Shown here piece by piece: positions 1 to 7,772 of a stretch of DNA of 16,327 bases. The notes under the pieces were generated by a model. That model searched no databases. It worked only from the letters and a program-made list of their open reading frames with translations, and was not told the origin of the DNA. How positions within the stretch are numbered: the stretch's first letter is position 1; each line of letters begins with the position of its first letter. This DNA comes from an uncultured Prevotellaceae bacterium (GTDB taxonomy: Bacteria > Bacteroidota > Bacteroidia > Bacteroidales > Bacteroidaceae). The stretch covers positions 1 to 16,327 of the forward strand of contig CALDLA010000062.1 in assembly GCA_937898415.1 (NCBI GenBank), written 5' to 3'. Made by a program: the position numbers and the translations under genes.

Positions 1-53
1 GAATGGGTGGATTCCGACGTCCTAAACTGGGTGGGAATGCTCCGATTTCGCCA
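1..53. mobile_element. Probable terminal segment of an insertion sequence (IS21-like), truncated by the window edge
   Basis: The heptamer TGGGTGG occurs at 4-10 and again at 28-34, a 24-bp spacing, and each copy is followed by a related stretch containing CCGA. Several tandem copies of a GGGTGG-type motif next to the end are what I recall from IS21-family elements of Bacteroidales, where such repeats are taken to bind the IstA transposase. The likely boundary is the CA at 52-53, since IS21 elements end in TG...CA. No transposase gene is inside the window, so the family assignment rests only on the repeat pattern and could be wrong. Confidence 0.35.
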
Positions 54-74
54 ATATTAGTATATATCACGTCA

Positions 75-130
75 TTTATTAATAAATAGCACGTTACTTA
101 TTAATAATTTGCATGCTATTTATTAATAAA
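75..130. repeat. Three 12-bp palindromes TTTATTAATAAA at exact 22-bp spacing
   Basis: TTTATTAATAAA occurs at 75-86 and 119-130. A one-substitution-per-arm version, CTTATTAATAAT, lies between them at 97-108. The dyad centres are at 80/81, 102/103 and 124/125, exactly 22 bp apart, or about two helical turns. The spacers are also related (GCACG and GCATG at the same phase), so the unit is a 22-bp tandem repeat with a palindromic core. This is the arrangement expected of an operator or iteron array bound cooperatively on one DNA face. I see no well-supported gene next to it that it would control. Confidence 0.7.
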
Positions 131-374
131 CGCGATTTCAGCCTGTGTCGCGACAAAAGTCGCTAAAGTCAAATAATATGAAACCGGCTATCATTGAAGA
201 TAATATGATTCCAATGGGACATCGCTGTAACACGTATTGGCCAGTTCGCATCAGAAATGAGACTCTCAACAGGTGGCCAGTCTGTTGGTGGCAGTAATGG
301 CAATGCTGATGAGCTGACAAAATGGGATGGCACCAAGAAACGGGGATGGGGCATTTAACCATCTCTTCTAATGC
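131..374. other. Stretch without a supported gene; possible coding remnants
   Basis: No open frame here looks like an intact gene. On the plus strand, one frame is open from an ATG at 178 to a stop at 295-297 (39 codons, Trp-rich end). Another is open from 209 to the stop at 356-358, with its first ATG at 257. I recognise neither product. They may be remnants of a gene lost when mobile elements rearranged the locus. A 74-codon minus-strand frame over the same bases has a composition unlike a real protein (many His, Cys and Ser) and is not called. Confidence 0.4.
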
Positions 375-414
375 GAATAGACGGGCCTGAAATCATGCGC
401 AAGTCCGTCTATTC
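375..414. repeat. Perfect 10-bp inverted repeat with 20-nt spacer
   Basis: GAATAGACGG at 375-384 is the exact reverse complement of CCGTCTATTC at 405-414. The right arm is also a diverged unit of the adjoining 10-12 bp tandem array (the GTCTATTC part). In the minus-strand transcript this could form a hairpin downstream of the operon's last gene, but there is no U-tract after it. It is therefore not a standard intrinsic terminator, although it could still protect the 3' end or be a recombination scar. Confidence 0.6.
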
Positions 415-600
415 TCGTCTAAATCCCGTCTAAAATCTGCTTAAACTCGTCTAAATTCTCGCTTAAATCTCGCTTAAATTTTCTCAGTGCAAATGTCCTA
501 AATAAAGGGCTTTCCAAGGATTCTCGCTTAAAATTCCACTTAAAGTCACTTAAATTCTTACTTAAATTCTCGCTTAAAGTCGCTTAAATCTCACTTAAAT
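410..600. repeat. Degenerate 10-12 bp tandem repeat (plus-strand core CTTAAATTCTCG), coding for LSEN-type residues on the minus strand
   Basis: Using the T of each TAAA core as marker, units start at 410 (diverged), 420, 431, 442, 452, 464 and 475, then 529, 541, 551, 563, 575, 585 and 596. The spacings are 10, 11 or 12 bp, with a 54-bp interruption in the middle. On the minus strand the 12-bp unit reads TTA AGC GAG AAT, encoding Leu-Ser-Glu-Asn. The last two units lie inside the 3' end of the upstream gene, whose product ends HLSEI. Units of 10 or 11 bp shift frame, and one of them creates that gene's stop codon. The array looks like an eroded coding minisatellite at the gene's 3' end. Confidence 0.75.
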
Positions 601-2218
601 GCCATAGCCGTTTCTCGTCAGTATAAATTATGCCCTTCTTTCTTAATTTAGTTAGTAGATTACCTATCTTGCCTATCTTTTGGTCTTCTGTGAAATCAAT
701 AGGCAACTTATTCCAGAGCAGTTCATTGATTTGCTTACGGCTAAGCACTTTATGATCATTCAGGGCCTTTAATATCCATTCCTGGCACTCAGCATCGTTG
801 AATCCCTTCTTCAACGTATATTCTACCTGCTTGTCTGTGGCGTTAGCTATATACTTCGAAACATATAAGTGAGGCTTTCGGCCTTCAATCAGTTTTCCCT
901 TCCTAAGCATCTTGACCGCATTCTCACTAATTGGTTTACCCTTCTGTACCTTATCTAATAATACTGCAGTTGTCAGGTCAATATTAGTGTTCTCCAACAA
1001 CATCAGGCTATAGTTCTCATCGATTACATTACCTGGCAGTGTCAGCACCACGTTATCATTATCGCTCTTGTCGTAGTCAGGCATAGGCAACCAACGTTCT
1101 TTCTGCGATACGAACATCTTGTGAATGCCGAATCCCTCAGTATCAATCATCTTGATGTTGGCCATTGCTTGGGCCAAGAACTGATTACGGTATTTTCTGG
1201 GAATGCGCTCGCCAGTGATATAATCCTCGTAAGTGCCATCGAAGAATCCGCCGCAATTCCGGAACTCCAGCTCATTTTCTCGTTCTATCACAATGATGCG
1301 CTGATTCTCCAAGTAATTTTGGTGGGCTATGCTATTATGGAGTGCTTCGAGTATCACCTCACTATCGTACTTCATCCCCTCACCTGGCAGGAAACTGTTC
1401 TTGGGAAATATTTTGAACGGATAGTTCCGAATTTTGTGCATCACCTCCGTTGTAGTCAACAAGAACGGGATAGTGAACACCTGGCCCACATTGTCCTTTC
1501 CTGCCAACCGCCAAACAATCTCACCAATATGGTTGATAAAATGCAGCGACTCAGGCTTACCCAAAAGCAGTATGGCCGCATGTGTTATCTTGCCTTCGAT
1601 GGTTATCTTCGCCTTGTTCAGGAATACTTCATCACTCCAAGAGTCCACTTCTTTCTTCTGGTTCGGGTAGTGCTCTTTATATCCCTCGCGGGCTTTCATG
1701 ATGGCTTTCTCATCCAAATCCGCAATTGTTGCACCATCTGCAATCTGCTTCGACCAGTCCTCATTTACCATCTGCCTGCGTATCTCTTCATATTTGTTCA
1801 TATCGAGTGCAGCCAGACTTTCACCACGACGCGCATAGAAGTGCCCCTGCCAAGCCATCGGAATACCGCGGGGTGCAGCCGGTATTTGGAACATAAGTAC
1901 GCGTTTGCCCTCAACCTCCAGTTCATGAATGTCCCTGAAGGTATTGCGATCAGTGGTGTGCTGTGACAAGTCATACTTCAACTTCTGTAAGCTCTTCATA
2001 CTGTTCTTGTATGTCGTTCCCAGTATCTCGCGCGTCTTGTCATGCACACCGAATACTAACCATGCAAAGCCTTTATCTCTTAGGTTCGCCTCGTTGCTCA
2101 GTGCTGAGAAATATTTACCCAATTCGTTGAAGTCGAAGCTATTCTCTGCCTTTTTGAACTCCACCACCTCATTCTCATGATGATAGCGTAGATTGTCAAA
2201 TGTCTCGTATATATTCAT
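584..2218 (-). CDS. AlbA_2 (Schlafen-type) domain protein with GHKL ATPase and C-terminal winged helix
   Basis: The 544-residue protein begins with an AlbA_2-like nucleic-acid-binding domain (about 10-150), seen as E17-x-x-E20-F-K-K, the hydrophobic WLVFGVHD stretch (53-60) and YARRG (128-132). A HATPase_c_4-type ATP-binding domain follows, with the N-box EALHNSIAHQNY (291-302), NCGG (321-324) and GFGI (362-365). Residues 490-541 look like a winged helix. Proteins of this type are usually annotated as ATP-binding regulators or RecG-like proteins, and their biochemical role is poorly known. It is the last gene of the operon, 20 bp after recQ and without a promoter of its own. The stop at 584-586 lies inside a tandem repeat. 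The same frame stays open for another 54 codons after it, down to the stop at 419-421, encoding LSEN and LSKN repeats, so the protein may be a shortened form of a longer-tailed ancestor. Confidence 0.88.
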   Translation of the reverse strand: MNIYETFDNLRYHHENEVVEFKKAENSFDFNELGKYFSALSNEANLRDKGFAWLVFGVHDKTREILGTTYKNSMKSLQKLKYDLSQHTTDRNTFRDIHELEVEGKRVLMFQIPAAPRGIPMAWQGHFYARRGESLAALDMNKYEEIRRQMVNEDWSKQIADGATIADLDEKAIMKAREGYKEHYPNQKKEVDSWSDEVFLNKAKITIEGKITHAAILLLGKPESLHFINHIGEIVWRLAGKDNVGQVFTIPFLLTTTEVMHKIRNYPFKIFPKNSFLPGEGMKYDSEVILEALHNSIAHQNYLENQRIIVIERENELEFRNCGGFFDGTYEDYITGERIPRKYRNQFLAQAMANIKMIDTEGFGIHKMFVSQKERWLPMPDYDKSDNDNVVLTLPGNVIDENYSLMLLENTNIDLTTAVLLDKVQKGKPISENAVKMLRKGKLIEGRKPHLYVSKYIANATDKQVEYTLKKGFNDAECQEWILKALNDHKVLSRKQINELLWNKLPIDFTEDQKIGKIGNLLTKLRKKGIIYTDEKRLWHLSEI

Positions 2219-2238
2219 ATCATTTAAACGTTTTGTTC

Positions 2239-5200
2239 CTATGATTTATTCTTTGTCTTTTGCTTTCTTTTCAGGTCAGCTATTACCATTCGAATAGTAT
2301 TGCGTTTTATACCTTGGGGACAGTGGCTCTTTACATATTTCAATGATGCGCCTTTAGGCATATCTTTCATAACGTTGCTAATCAAATTGTATTCATAACT
2401 ATCTACGAAATCTGATATTTCAACCAACCCTCGTAGAATAAGAATCGAAAGATGCTTAGAGATGGTCAAAGCAGACAGCTCACGTTTCCATGCAATAGCC
2501 TCGAATGTATATCCTTGCTTGGCAAGATCAAGGGTGGTTTGTATGGTTTTAGGAAGGGGCTTTTGTTTTCTTGAGGTAGAGGATTCATTAATATCGTCTT
2601 CATCTGGCAGTTCTATCTGTTCTACAATCTCATCGTATGACATTCCGAATGTCAAATTGTAATTTTCAAGGAATTGCTCAACTTCATTTGCCACTTCCGA
2701 TCCGCCTTTGCGCGCTTTTATCAACACCTCATGGTTCTCTATCTGAGGAATTTCCTCAAAAATGTCATATCCCAAATTAATAAGAAATTTGGAGGTCTTG
2801 GCAGATAGGAACAAATGTCGAATAGGGGTATTCAGGAGCTTTTCCAATTCTGGATCAATTTCTGGTTCTTCGATTTCGTCATCCTCTTGTTCATCAACCA
2901 CGTCGTTTTGGCTGACTGCCACATCTTCTGCCATCTTCTCAAATTGGCCCCGATTCTTGGGCATGTCAGCAAACTCGACACTTAGATTATCGAACAAAAG
3001 CTTTTGCTCGTCCGTTATTGCCACCAGCCCATGTCCAACTTCCCTAAACCACTTCCTCAATGCTATCTCATCATGTTCTCCATCCATGAAGGGGTAGCGT
3101 TTGTTCTTGATTACGAACAGACGAAAGCGCGAAAGAATCTCATAGAAGGAACCAGATGGAAATTCTACCACTTTTCCCTCATCGTCGTAATCGTATTTCT
3201 GAGCGATTGTTACTGTACCTGCTTGTTCATCAACATTCATACGATACCCGTCTTTGAATAAATGGCATAGCGTAGCAATGATTCGGTCTCTATGCTCTGT
3301 GCTTGGAGCTACATAATCGCCCAATTGTATTTCAAGCGGCCCCTGATAATTCCAATATGCCCTCTCCGTAATATCCTTCAGTACCTTACGCCATTCTATT
3401 GACTTCCAAATATCCAAATTAATGTCGTACTTGGTTCCTTGTATGGTAATCTGATTCTTCGGCTTCTTCTCTTCTTGTTGACTTGTTTGCGAGTTATCTT
3501 CTTTTTGTTCTGAAGCAGATTCTGTATTAACTGTAGCCTCAGGGAACGGAAGTTCTTCCTTCGCTGGTGAATATTCCTTTATCACCGCAATAAATCGCTC
3601 ACCGTAGGTGTCACGTTTATGCTCACCTATTCCAAAGGTGTTACCGAAAGCTGCAAGAGTTGTGGGCATATCGGTAGCCAGCGCATGGAGTGTCTTGTCA
3701 GACATCACGACGAATGCAGGATAGTTTATTTCGTCAGCTATTTCTTTTCTCAGCACCTTCAACCTCTCAAACAACTCCATGTTCTCACTTTTGCCACTAT
3801 TGGTCACAGCCGAGACTTGCTCTTCCATCATCCGACTACGACGGGCTTTTACACTATAATCTTCGCGGCTGATAACAGCCAGTTGTACTTTAGTCTTCTT
3901 CCCACGAACAACATCTTGACCAAGTGGAGTTACATGCAAATGATTATCTTCGTTGTAGGCAATCTCGATGAATCCCATCTGCAACATCTGAAGCAAATAG
4001 TCGTGCCAGTCTCTTACAGGAACATCTCTCCCGGCTGCAAATGTTTTGATTTGGTTATAACCACGCGCTACTACTTCTGCCGAGAAGTTTCCATGCAGTA
4101 TGTCAATAGTCAACGTGAAGCCCACTTGCTCGCCCGTCCTGAGTATAGCTGAAAGAGCCTTTTGAACAAGTTCTGTTCCGTCGAACGTCGATGGCGGAGT
4201 ATGGCATACATCACAATTACCACAACCTTTATCGCTGGTTTCACCAAAATAGTTCAGCAGGATGCGTCTGCGGCAAACCTGAGCCTCGGCATATTCCTGC
4301 ATTCGCTGTAGCTTTTCTGCATTGATTTCCCGTTGCCCACTTTCCTCTACGAAACGACTCAGGGTAATGATGTCTTGCAGATTGTAAAACAAAATAGTCT
4401 CACAGGGCAGTCCGTCGCGGCCACCACGTCCTATTTCCTGATAATAATTCTCTATGGTCTTGGGTAGGTTATAATGAACAACGAAGCGCACATTACTCTT
4501 GTCGATACCCATTCCGAAAGCAATCGTCGCACAGACTACCTGTATGCGGTCATTGATAAAATCTTCCTGCACACGGTTTCGTTCATCTGTAGGCAACCCA
4601 GCATGGTAAACGCCCACTCGGACTCCTTCTCTCTTTAGTTTCTCAGCAAGGCTCTCAGTAGTCTTCTTTGCCAGACAGTAGATGATGCCACTCTCTCCAG
4701 GATGGCGACGAATCAGACTCAATATGGTGCGCAACTTCTCTTTGGCCGCATATCCTCTTCTAACATCCAAACTCAGATTTGGGCGGTCAAACGAACTGAT
4801 AAAGATTTCCGGCTCCTTGAGGTGCAACTGTGCAATAATGTCAGCTTTGGTAATCTTGTCGGCAGTGGCCGTAAGAGCCATAATAGGCACATTGGGAAAC
4901 AGTTCATGTAGATTGCCCAACTTCGTATATTCGGGTCTGAAGTCGTGTCCCCATTGAGAAATACAATGCGCTTCGTCAATGGCAAAGAGCGAGACTTTCA
5001 GCATAGTTTGCATCCATCTCAGTTCTGTCATCAATCGCTCTGGTGAGATATACAATATTTTAATATCACCCCGCAGACATTGTTCTGCAATCTGTCGATT
5101 GGCAATCTCATCGTTGGCACTGTTCAGCGCCTCTGCTGCTATGCCATTTGCACGCAAAGCTTCCACCTGATCCTTCATCAGCGAGATAAGTGGCGAGACA

Positions 5201-5382
5201 ACGATGGCCGTCCCCTCCATCATCAAAGCAGGTATCTGAAAGCATATCGACTTACCTCCACCTGTCGGCATCAGCACCAATGAATCCTTTCGCAGAAGCA
5301 CCTGATTGATAATCTCCTCCTGCAAGGGCCGGAAGGAGTCGTAACCATAATATAATTTGAGTATCTGCTTGGGCGTATACAT
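2239..5382 (-). CDS. recQ: RecQ-family ATP-dependent 3'-5' DNA helicase with a long C-terminal extension
   Basis: This is a superfamily 2 helicase that unwinds DNA 3'-5'. Visible motifs are Walker A TGGGKS (40-45), DEAH (136-139), TATA (171-174) and the arginine-finger motif QEIGRGGRDG (315-324). Zinc-binding cysteines C370, C387, C390 and C393 are followed by the RQC winged helix (about 400-500) and an HRDC-like segment (about 534-605). Beyond the usual 600-730 residue size lie an acidic linker (about 610-645), an unassigned region (650-820), a second acidic stretch (829-842), a segment resembling the RNA polymerase alpha C-terminal helix-hairpin-helix domain (about 853-914), and a helix-turn-helix tail (about 945-1040). 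It starts 26 bp after the AIPR gene, behind a short inverted repeat, and is followed 20 bp later by the AlbA_2 gene. Its place in the operon suggests a role in processing DNA during defence, not general recombination. Confidence 0.93.
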   Translation of the reverse strand: MYTPKQILKLYYGYDSFRPLQEEIINQVLLRKDSLVLMPTGGGKSICFQIPALMMEGTAIVVSPLISLMKDQVEALRANGIAAEALNSANDEIANRQIAEQCLRGDIKILYISPERLMTELRWMQTMLKVSLFAIDEAHCISQWGHDFRPEYTKLGNLHELFPNVPIMALTATADKITKADIIAQLHLKEPEIFISSFDRPNLSLDVRRGYAAKEKLRTILSLIRRHPGESGIIYCLAKKTTESLAEKLKREGVRVGVYHAGLPTDERNRVQEDFINDRIQVVCATIAFGMGIDKSNVRFVVHYNLPKTIENYYQEIGRGGRDGLPCETILFYNLQDIITLSRFVEESGQREINAEKLQRMQEYAEAQVCRRRILLNYFGETSDKGCGNCDVCHTPPSTFDGTELVQKALSAILRTGEQVGFTLTIDILHGNFSAEVVARGYNQIKTFAAGRDVPVRDWHDYLLQMLQMGFIEIAYNEDNHLHVTPLGQDVVRGKKTKVQLAVISREDYSVKARRSRMMEEQVSAVTNSGKSENMELFERLKVLRKEIADEINYPAFVVMSDKTLHALATDMPTTLAAFGNTFGIGEHKRDTYGERFIAVIKEYSPAKEELPFPEATVNTESASEQKEDNSQTSQQEEKKPKNQITIQGTKYDINLDIWKSIEWRKVLKDITERAYWNYQGPLEIQLGDYVAPSTEHRDRIIATLCHLFKDGYRMNVDEQAGTVTIAQKYDYDDEGKVVEFPSGSFYEILSRFRLFVIKNKRYPFMDGEHDEIALRKWFREVGHGLVAITDEQKLLFDNLSVEFADMPKNRGQFEKMAEDVAVSQNDVVDEQEDDEIEEPEIDPELEKLLNTPIRHLFLSAKTSKFLINLGYDIFEEIPQIENHEVLIKARKGGSEVANEVEQFLENYNLTFGMSYDEIVEQIELPDEDDINESSTSRKQKPLPKTIQTTLDLAKQGYTFEAIAWKRELSALTISKHLSILILRGLVEISDFVDSYEYNLISNVMKDMPKGASLKYVKSHCPQGIKRNTIRMVIADLKRKQKTKNKS

Positions 5383-5406
5383 TGTTCTGTAATTTGTTTT
5401 AGAACA
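5383..5406 (-). promoter_or_regulatory. Inverted repeat directly abutting the recQ start codon
   Basis: On the minus strand TGTTCT (5406-5401) pairs perfectly with AGAACA (5388-5383), leaving a 12-nt loop, and the 3' arm ends immediately before the recQ ATG at 5382. The 26-bp gap between the AIPR stop and recQ is almost entirely this element. An mRNA hairpin here could reduce recQ initiation unless ribosomes arrive from upstream. It could equally be a protein-binding dyad. A six-base-pair stem is modest evidence. Confidence 0.4.
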
Positions 5407-5408
5407 GA

Positions 5409-7772
5409 CTATAATTCAAACCCTCTCATTAAAAGAGCCTTAAGATTCATTCTAAATCCCCATTTTAGCTTTTCCGTCAAAGGTTTTAGCCCAATTGCCA
5501 CATCCTGCATTATTTTGAACTTCCAGCTTTCTAATACACGATTTTTTCTGTCCCATTCAACCATTCGTTTTATCAACTCAATGTCAATTTCTATTTCATT
5601 TACATTGATACTTTTCACTGTTGAACGCTCTTTTTCTTTTTGTTCCTTCTCCTTTTGCTCTTCGTCACGTAGAGCATCTATCTCCTCCAAAAGTTCATAG
5701 TTCTCTTCACAAACACGATCAAAAATAGTCATTCCACGTGCAACGGTAGCGGACGTCAGCTTATGATTATATTTCAAATCATGGGCAATCTCCCGCGCTT
5801 TGGACTGTAGATTCAGGCTCAATTCACCAGATTCAGCACCCCAGTCCGCAATTTTCTGCCAAAGTTTATAAGGAATCGATTTGACAACTTTCAAGTCGTG
5901 TTCAGACTTGTCATCCACAACGGTATTAACTGTAACTTTTCTGACCACAGGATAATCAGGATCTATTAAGTCATCCTCTATTGAATCCAAGTCATACTCC
6001 CATTCTTTGTTATTGCGTACCGCTAACCAACACTCTTCTTTCTTTGCCCATTCCAGATAGTTGTTAGATGGTGATATATTCATAATAAATGGATTTACCT
6101 GTCGCATTAATGAATAAATCAAATTCGATAGGGCATCAGAGATTTTCTGATTCTTCCAAATCTTATACAAATCAATCCGTCCACTTGTGAGATGATTCAA
6201 CAGTCCTATGGCGTAAGGAACTACAACCGATTTCAACTCACCGATATTGTTACCTGTTCTTTTAGTACCATATAACTGATCTGCAGCTTTGAAAAGAATA
6301 GCTTTGGCAATAGTGTCTTCAAAATAAACGTTGGTTATTTTCTTAGGATTAGTAGGAAGAACCTTAGCGATAAATTGTGCATAATTCTTTTCAGAACCCC
6401 TAACAACTATATGAGGGGAAATAACGAGTTTACCCCCTTCGTAAATTTCCTCGAAACAATTTATATATTTTGCCAATTCGACCTTAGTGAACATCTGGTT
6501 TTTGGGATATTTCAAATCAAATGCTTTTTGTCGTGATGATGTGAAACCTTCTTTCAAACGGCTGTTCTTATATTGTGACCTTGCACGTTCAAAGAACCAA
6601 TATGTCTGCATAGACCTCTCTGGTGTAATTGGGGTCATGACATAACGAGATACCTTCTCCAATTCAACTAATACAAGATTGTTTGCAGAGAAGTCAGCAT
6701 TATTAACTTTATTCTGAGTATTGGCAAACTTCGATATGTCGGAAACGATTTTTGTATACTCATCCTTCTTTTTAACAATAGACAGCTTTACTTGAACGTA
6801 TATATTTGAAATGTCTACCTTGTCTTTCTTCTTTGTATGATAAATTGAAGCTGTAGTTTGGCCTCCATTCACTATTTGAAAATTGGAAATAGATTTTATA
6901 ATTCCATCTGAGTCGACATCCATGGAATCAGCCGTAGCTGCTATGCCATTGTTGTATGCTAGAAACATGTGTGGTGCTTTCTTTATGGTATCTCGTATCC
7001 CCTGATTTATTTTTCCTGTGAATTGCAGAAATGAACGAACGTTCTGCTCTAATAGCCGCCCCCCATATATATCATATATTTCATATAGGAAATCGCCTGG
7101 CAAGATTGCAACATACGCATCATAATCTTCATTACTAGAAGGTGCGCGCAAACAAGGTATCTGCCATCCTCCTTCTTCAAGATTGATGGTTATTGGTGCA
7201 TGAGCATCCTCTGAAATCTGATACAAGTAATTGATATCAAAAACTCTATATATGATTTTGTACCCACTTATCTCTGTATGACTGGGAATCTCGCCTTTGT
7301 ATATTCCGTTAGTTAAAATAAATGCGTTTACTCTAATGAGGGAATCCCTCAATTCTTTATATGTTCCTAATGTGTTTACAAATTCAAAAATAGTTGACGA
7401 TTCTTCTATCTCATTAAGTAATTCAGAATAAATAGCTTTTCTAAAGAAGTTTTTCAACCTTGTGGCAGCAGTATCAATATCCTCTTTATGTATAGTAGTT
7501 GGTTCTTCACTACCCTCATACAATGAAATAAACAAATCTACTGTTTCATAGTTATCGGAAATAGCATATCCATTTATCTTTAATTGATTTTTTGTTCCTA
7601 AACCTCTTTCAAGGAAGGCAATATCATAATTTTCAGTTTCACCCGCTTCGCTTAATAATTCCATGCAATAGCGCGTAAAGGTTTGCTCTTGGCTGTCGCC
7701 TTCTTCGTTTGCTCTTTGGCGAATAACAACTTCTTGAACTAAGGATTTATAGAATTTACTGATTTCTTTCAT
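5409..7772 (-). CDS. AIPR family protein (abortive infection phage resistance)
   Basis: The 787-residue product carries the hallmark core of the AIPR family (PF10592): LLEQNVRSFLQ at 240-250, YNNGI at 273-277 and QIVNGGQTT at 299-307. The family is named after lactococcal abortive-infection proteins and is common in defence and restriction-like loci, but its biochemical activity is not firmly established. The N-terminal 110 residues (around E30, E39 and the strand containing D79-L-F-I) could hold a nuclease-like fold; I cannot identify a full catalytic set. A charged coiled-coil stretch rich in Glu, Lys and Gln lies near 690-720. The start ATG overlaps the end of the nuclease gene by 17 bp, which implies translational coupling. 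recQ follows 26 bp later. A role as effector or sensor beside the Z1/GHKL machinery is inferred from the operon. Confidence 0.88.
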   Translation of the reverse strand: MKEISKFYKSLVQEVVIRQRANEEGDSQEQTFTRYCMELLSEAGETENYDIAFLERGLGTKNQLKINGYAISDNYETVDLFISLYEGSEEPTTIHKEDIDTAATRLKNFFRKAIYSELLNEIEESSTIFEFVNTLGTYKELRDSLIRVNAFILTNGIYKGEIPSHTEISGYKIIYRVFDINYLYQISEDAHAPITINLEEGGWQIPCLRAPSSNEDYDAYVAILPGDFLYEIYDIYGGRLLEQNVRSFLQFTGKINQGIRDTIKKAPHMFLAYNNGIAATADSMDVDSDGIIKSISNFQIVNGGQTTASIYHTKKKDKVDISNIYVQVKLSIVKKKDEYTKIVSDISKFANTQNKVNNADFSANNLVLVELEKVSRYVMTPITPERSMQTYWFFERARSQYKNSRLKEGFTSSRQKAFDLKYPKNQMFTKVELAKYINCFEEIYEGGKLVISPHIVVRGSEKNYAQFIAKVLPTNPKKITNVYFEDTIAKAILFKAADQLYGTKRTGNNIGELKSVVVPYAIGLLNHLTSGRIDLYKIWKNQKISDALSNLIYSLMRQVNPFIMNISPSNNYLEWAKKEECWLAVRNNKEWEYDLDSIEDDLIDPDYPVVRKVTVNTVVDDKSEHDLKVVKSIPYKLWQKIADWGAESGELSLNLQSKAREIAHDLKYNHKLTSATVARGMTIFDRVCEENYELLEEIDALRDEEQKEKEQKEKERSTVKSINVNEIEIDIELIKRMVEWDRKNRVLESWKFKIMQDVAIGLKPLTEKLKWGFRMNLKALLMRGFEL

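Noticed and set aside
138..362. 74-codon minus-strand open frame at the left end
   Set aside because: Its composition is skewed to His, Cys and Ser, no domain or promoter is evident, and two competing plus-strand frames overlap it.
410..600. Short regularly spaced repeats, considered as a CRISPR array
   Set aside because: The period is only 10-12 bp with no spacers, and the units encode LSEN-type residues, so it is a degenerate tandem repeat.
1121..1966. 281-codon plus-strand open frame
   Set aside because: It lies wholly antisense inside the AlbA_2 gene, whose domains are clearly coding, and its translation resembles no protein family.
3619..4152. 177-codon plus-strand open frame
   Set aside because: It is antisense to the RecQ C-terminal half and has no recognisable domain or promoter, so it is a shadow frame.
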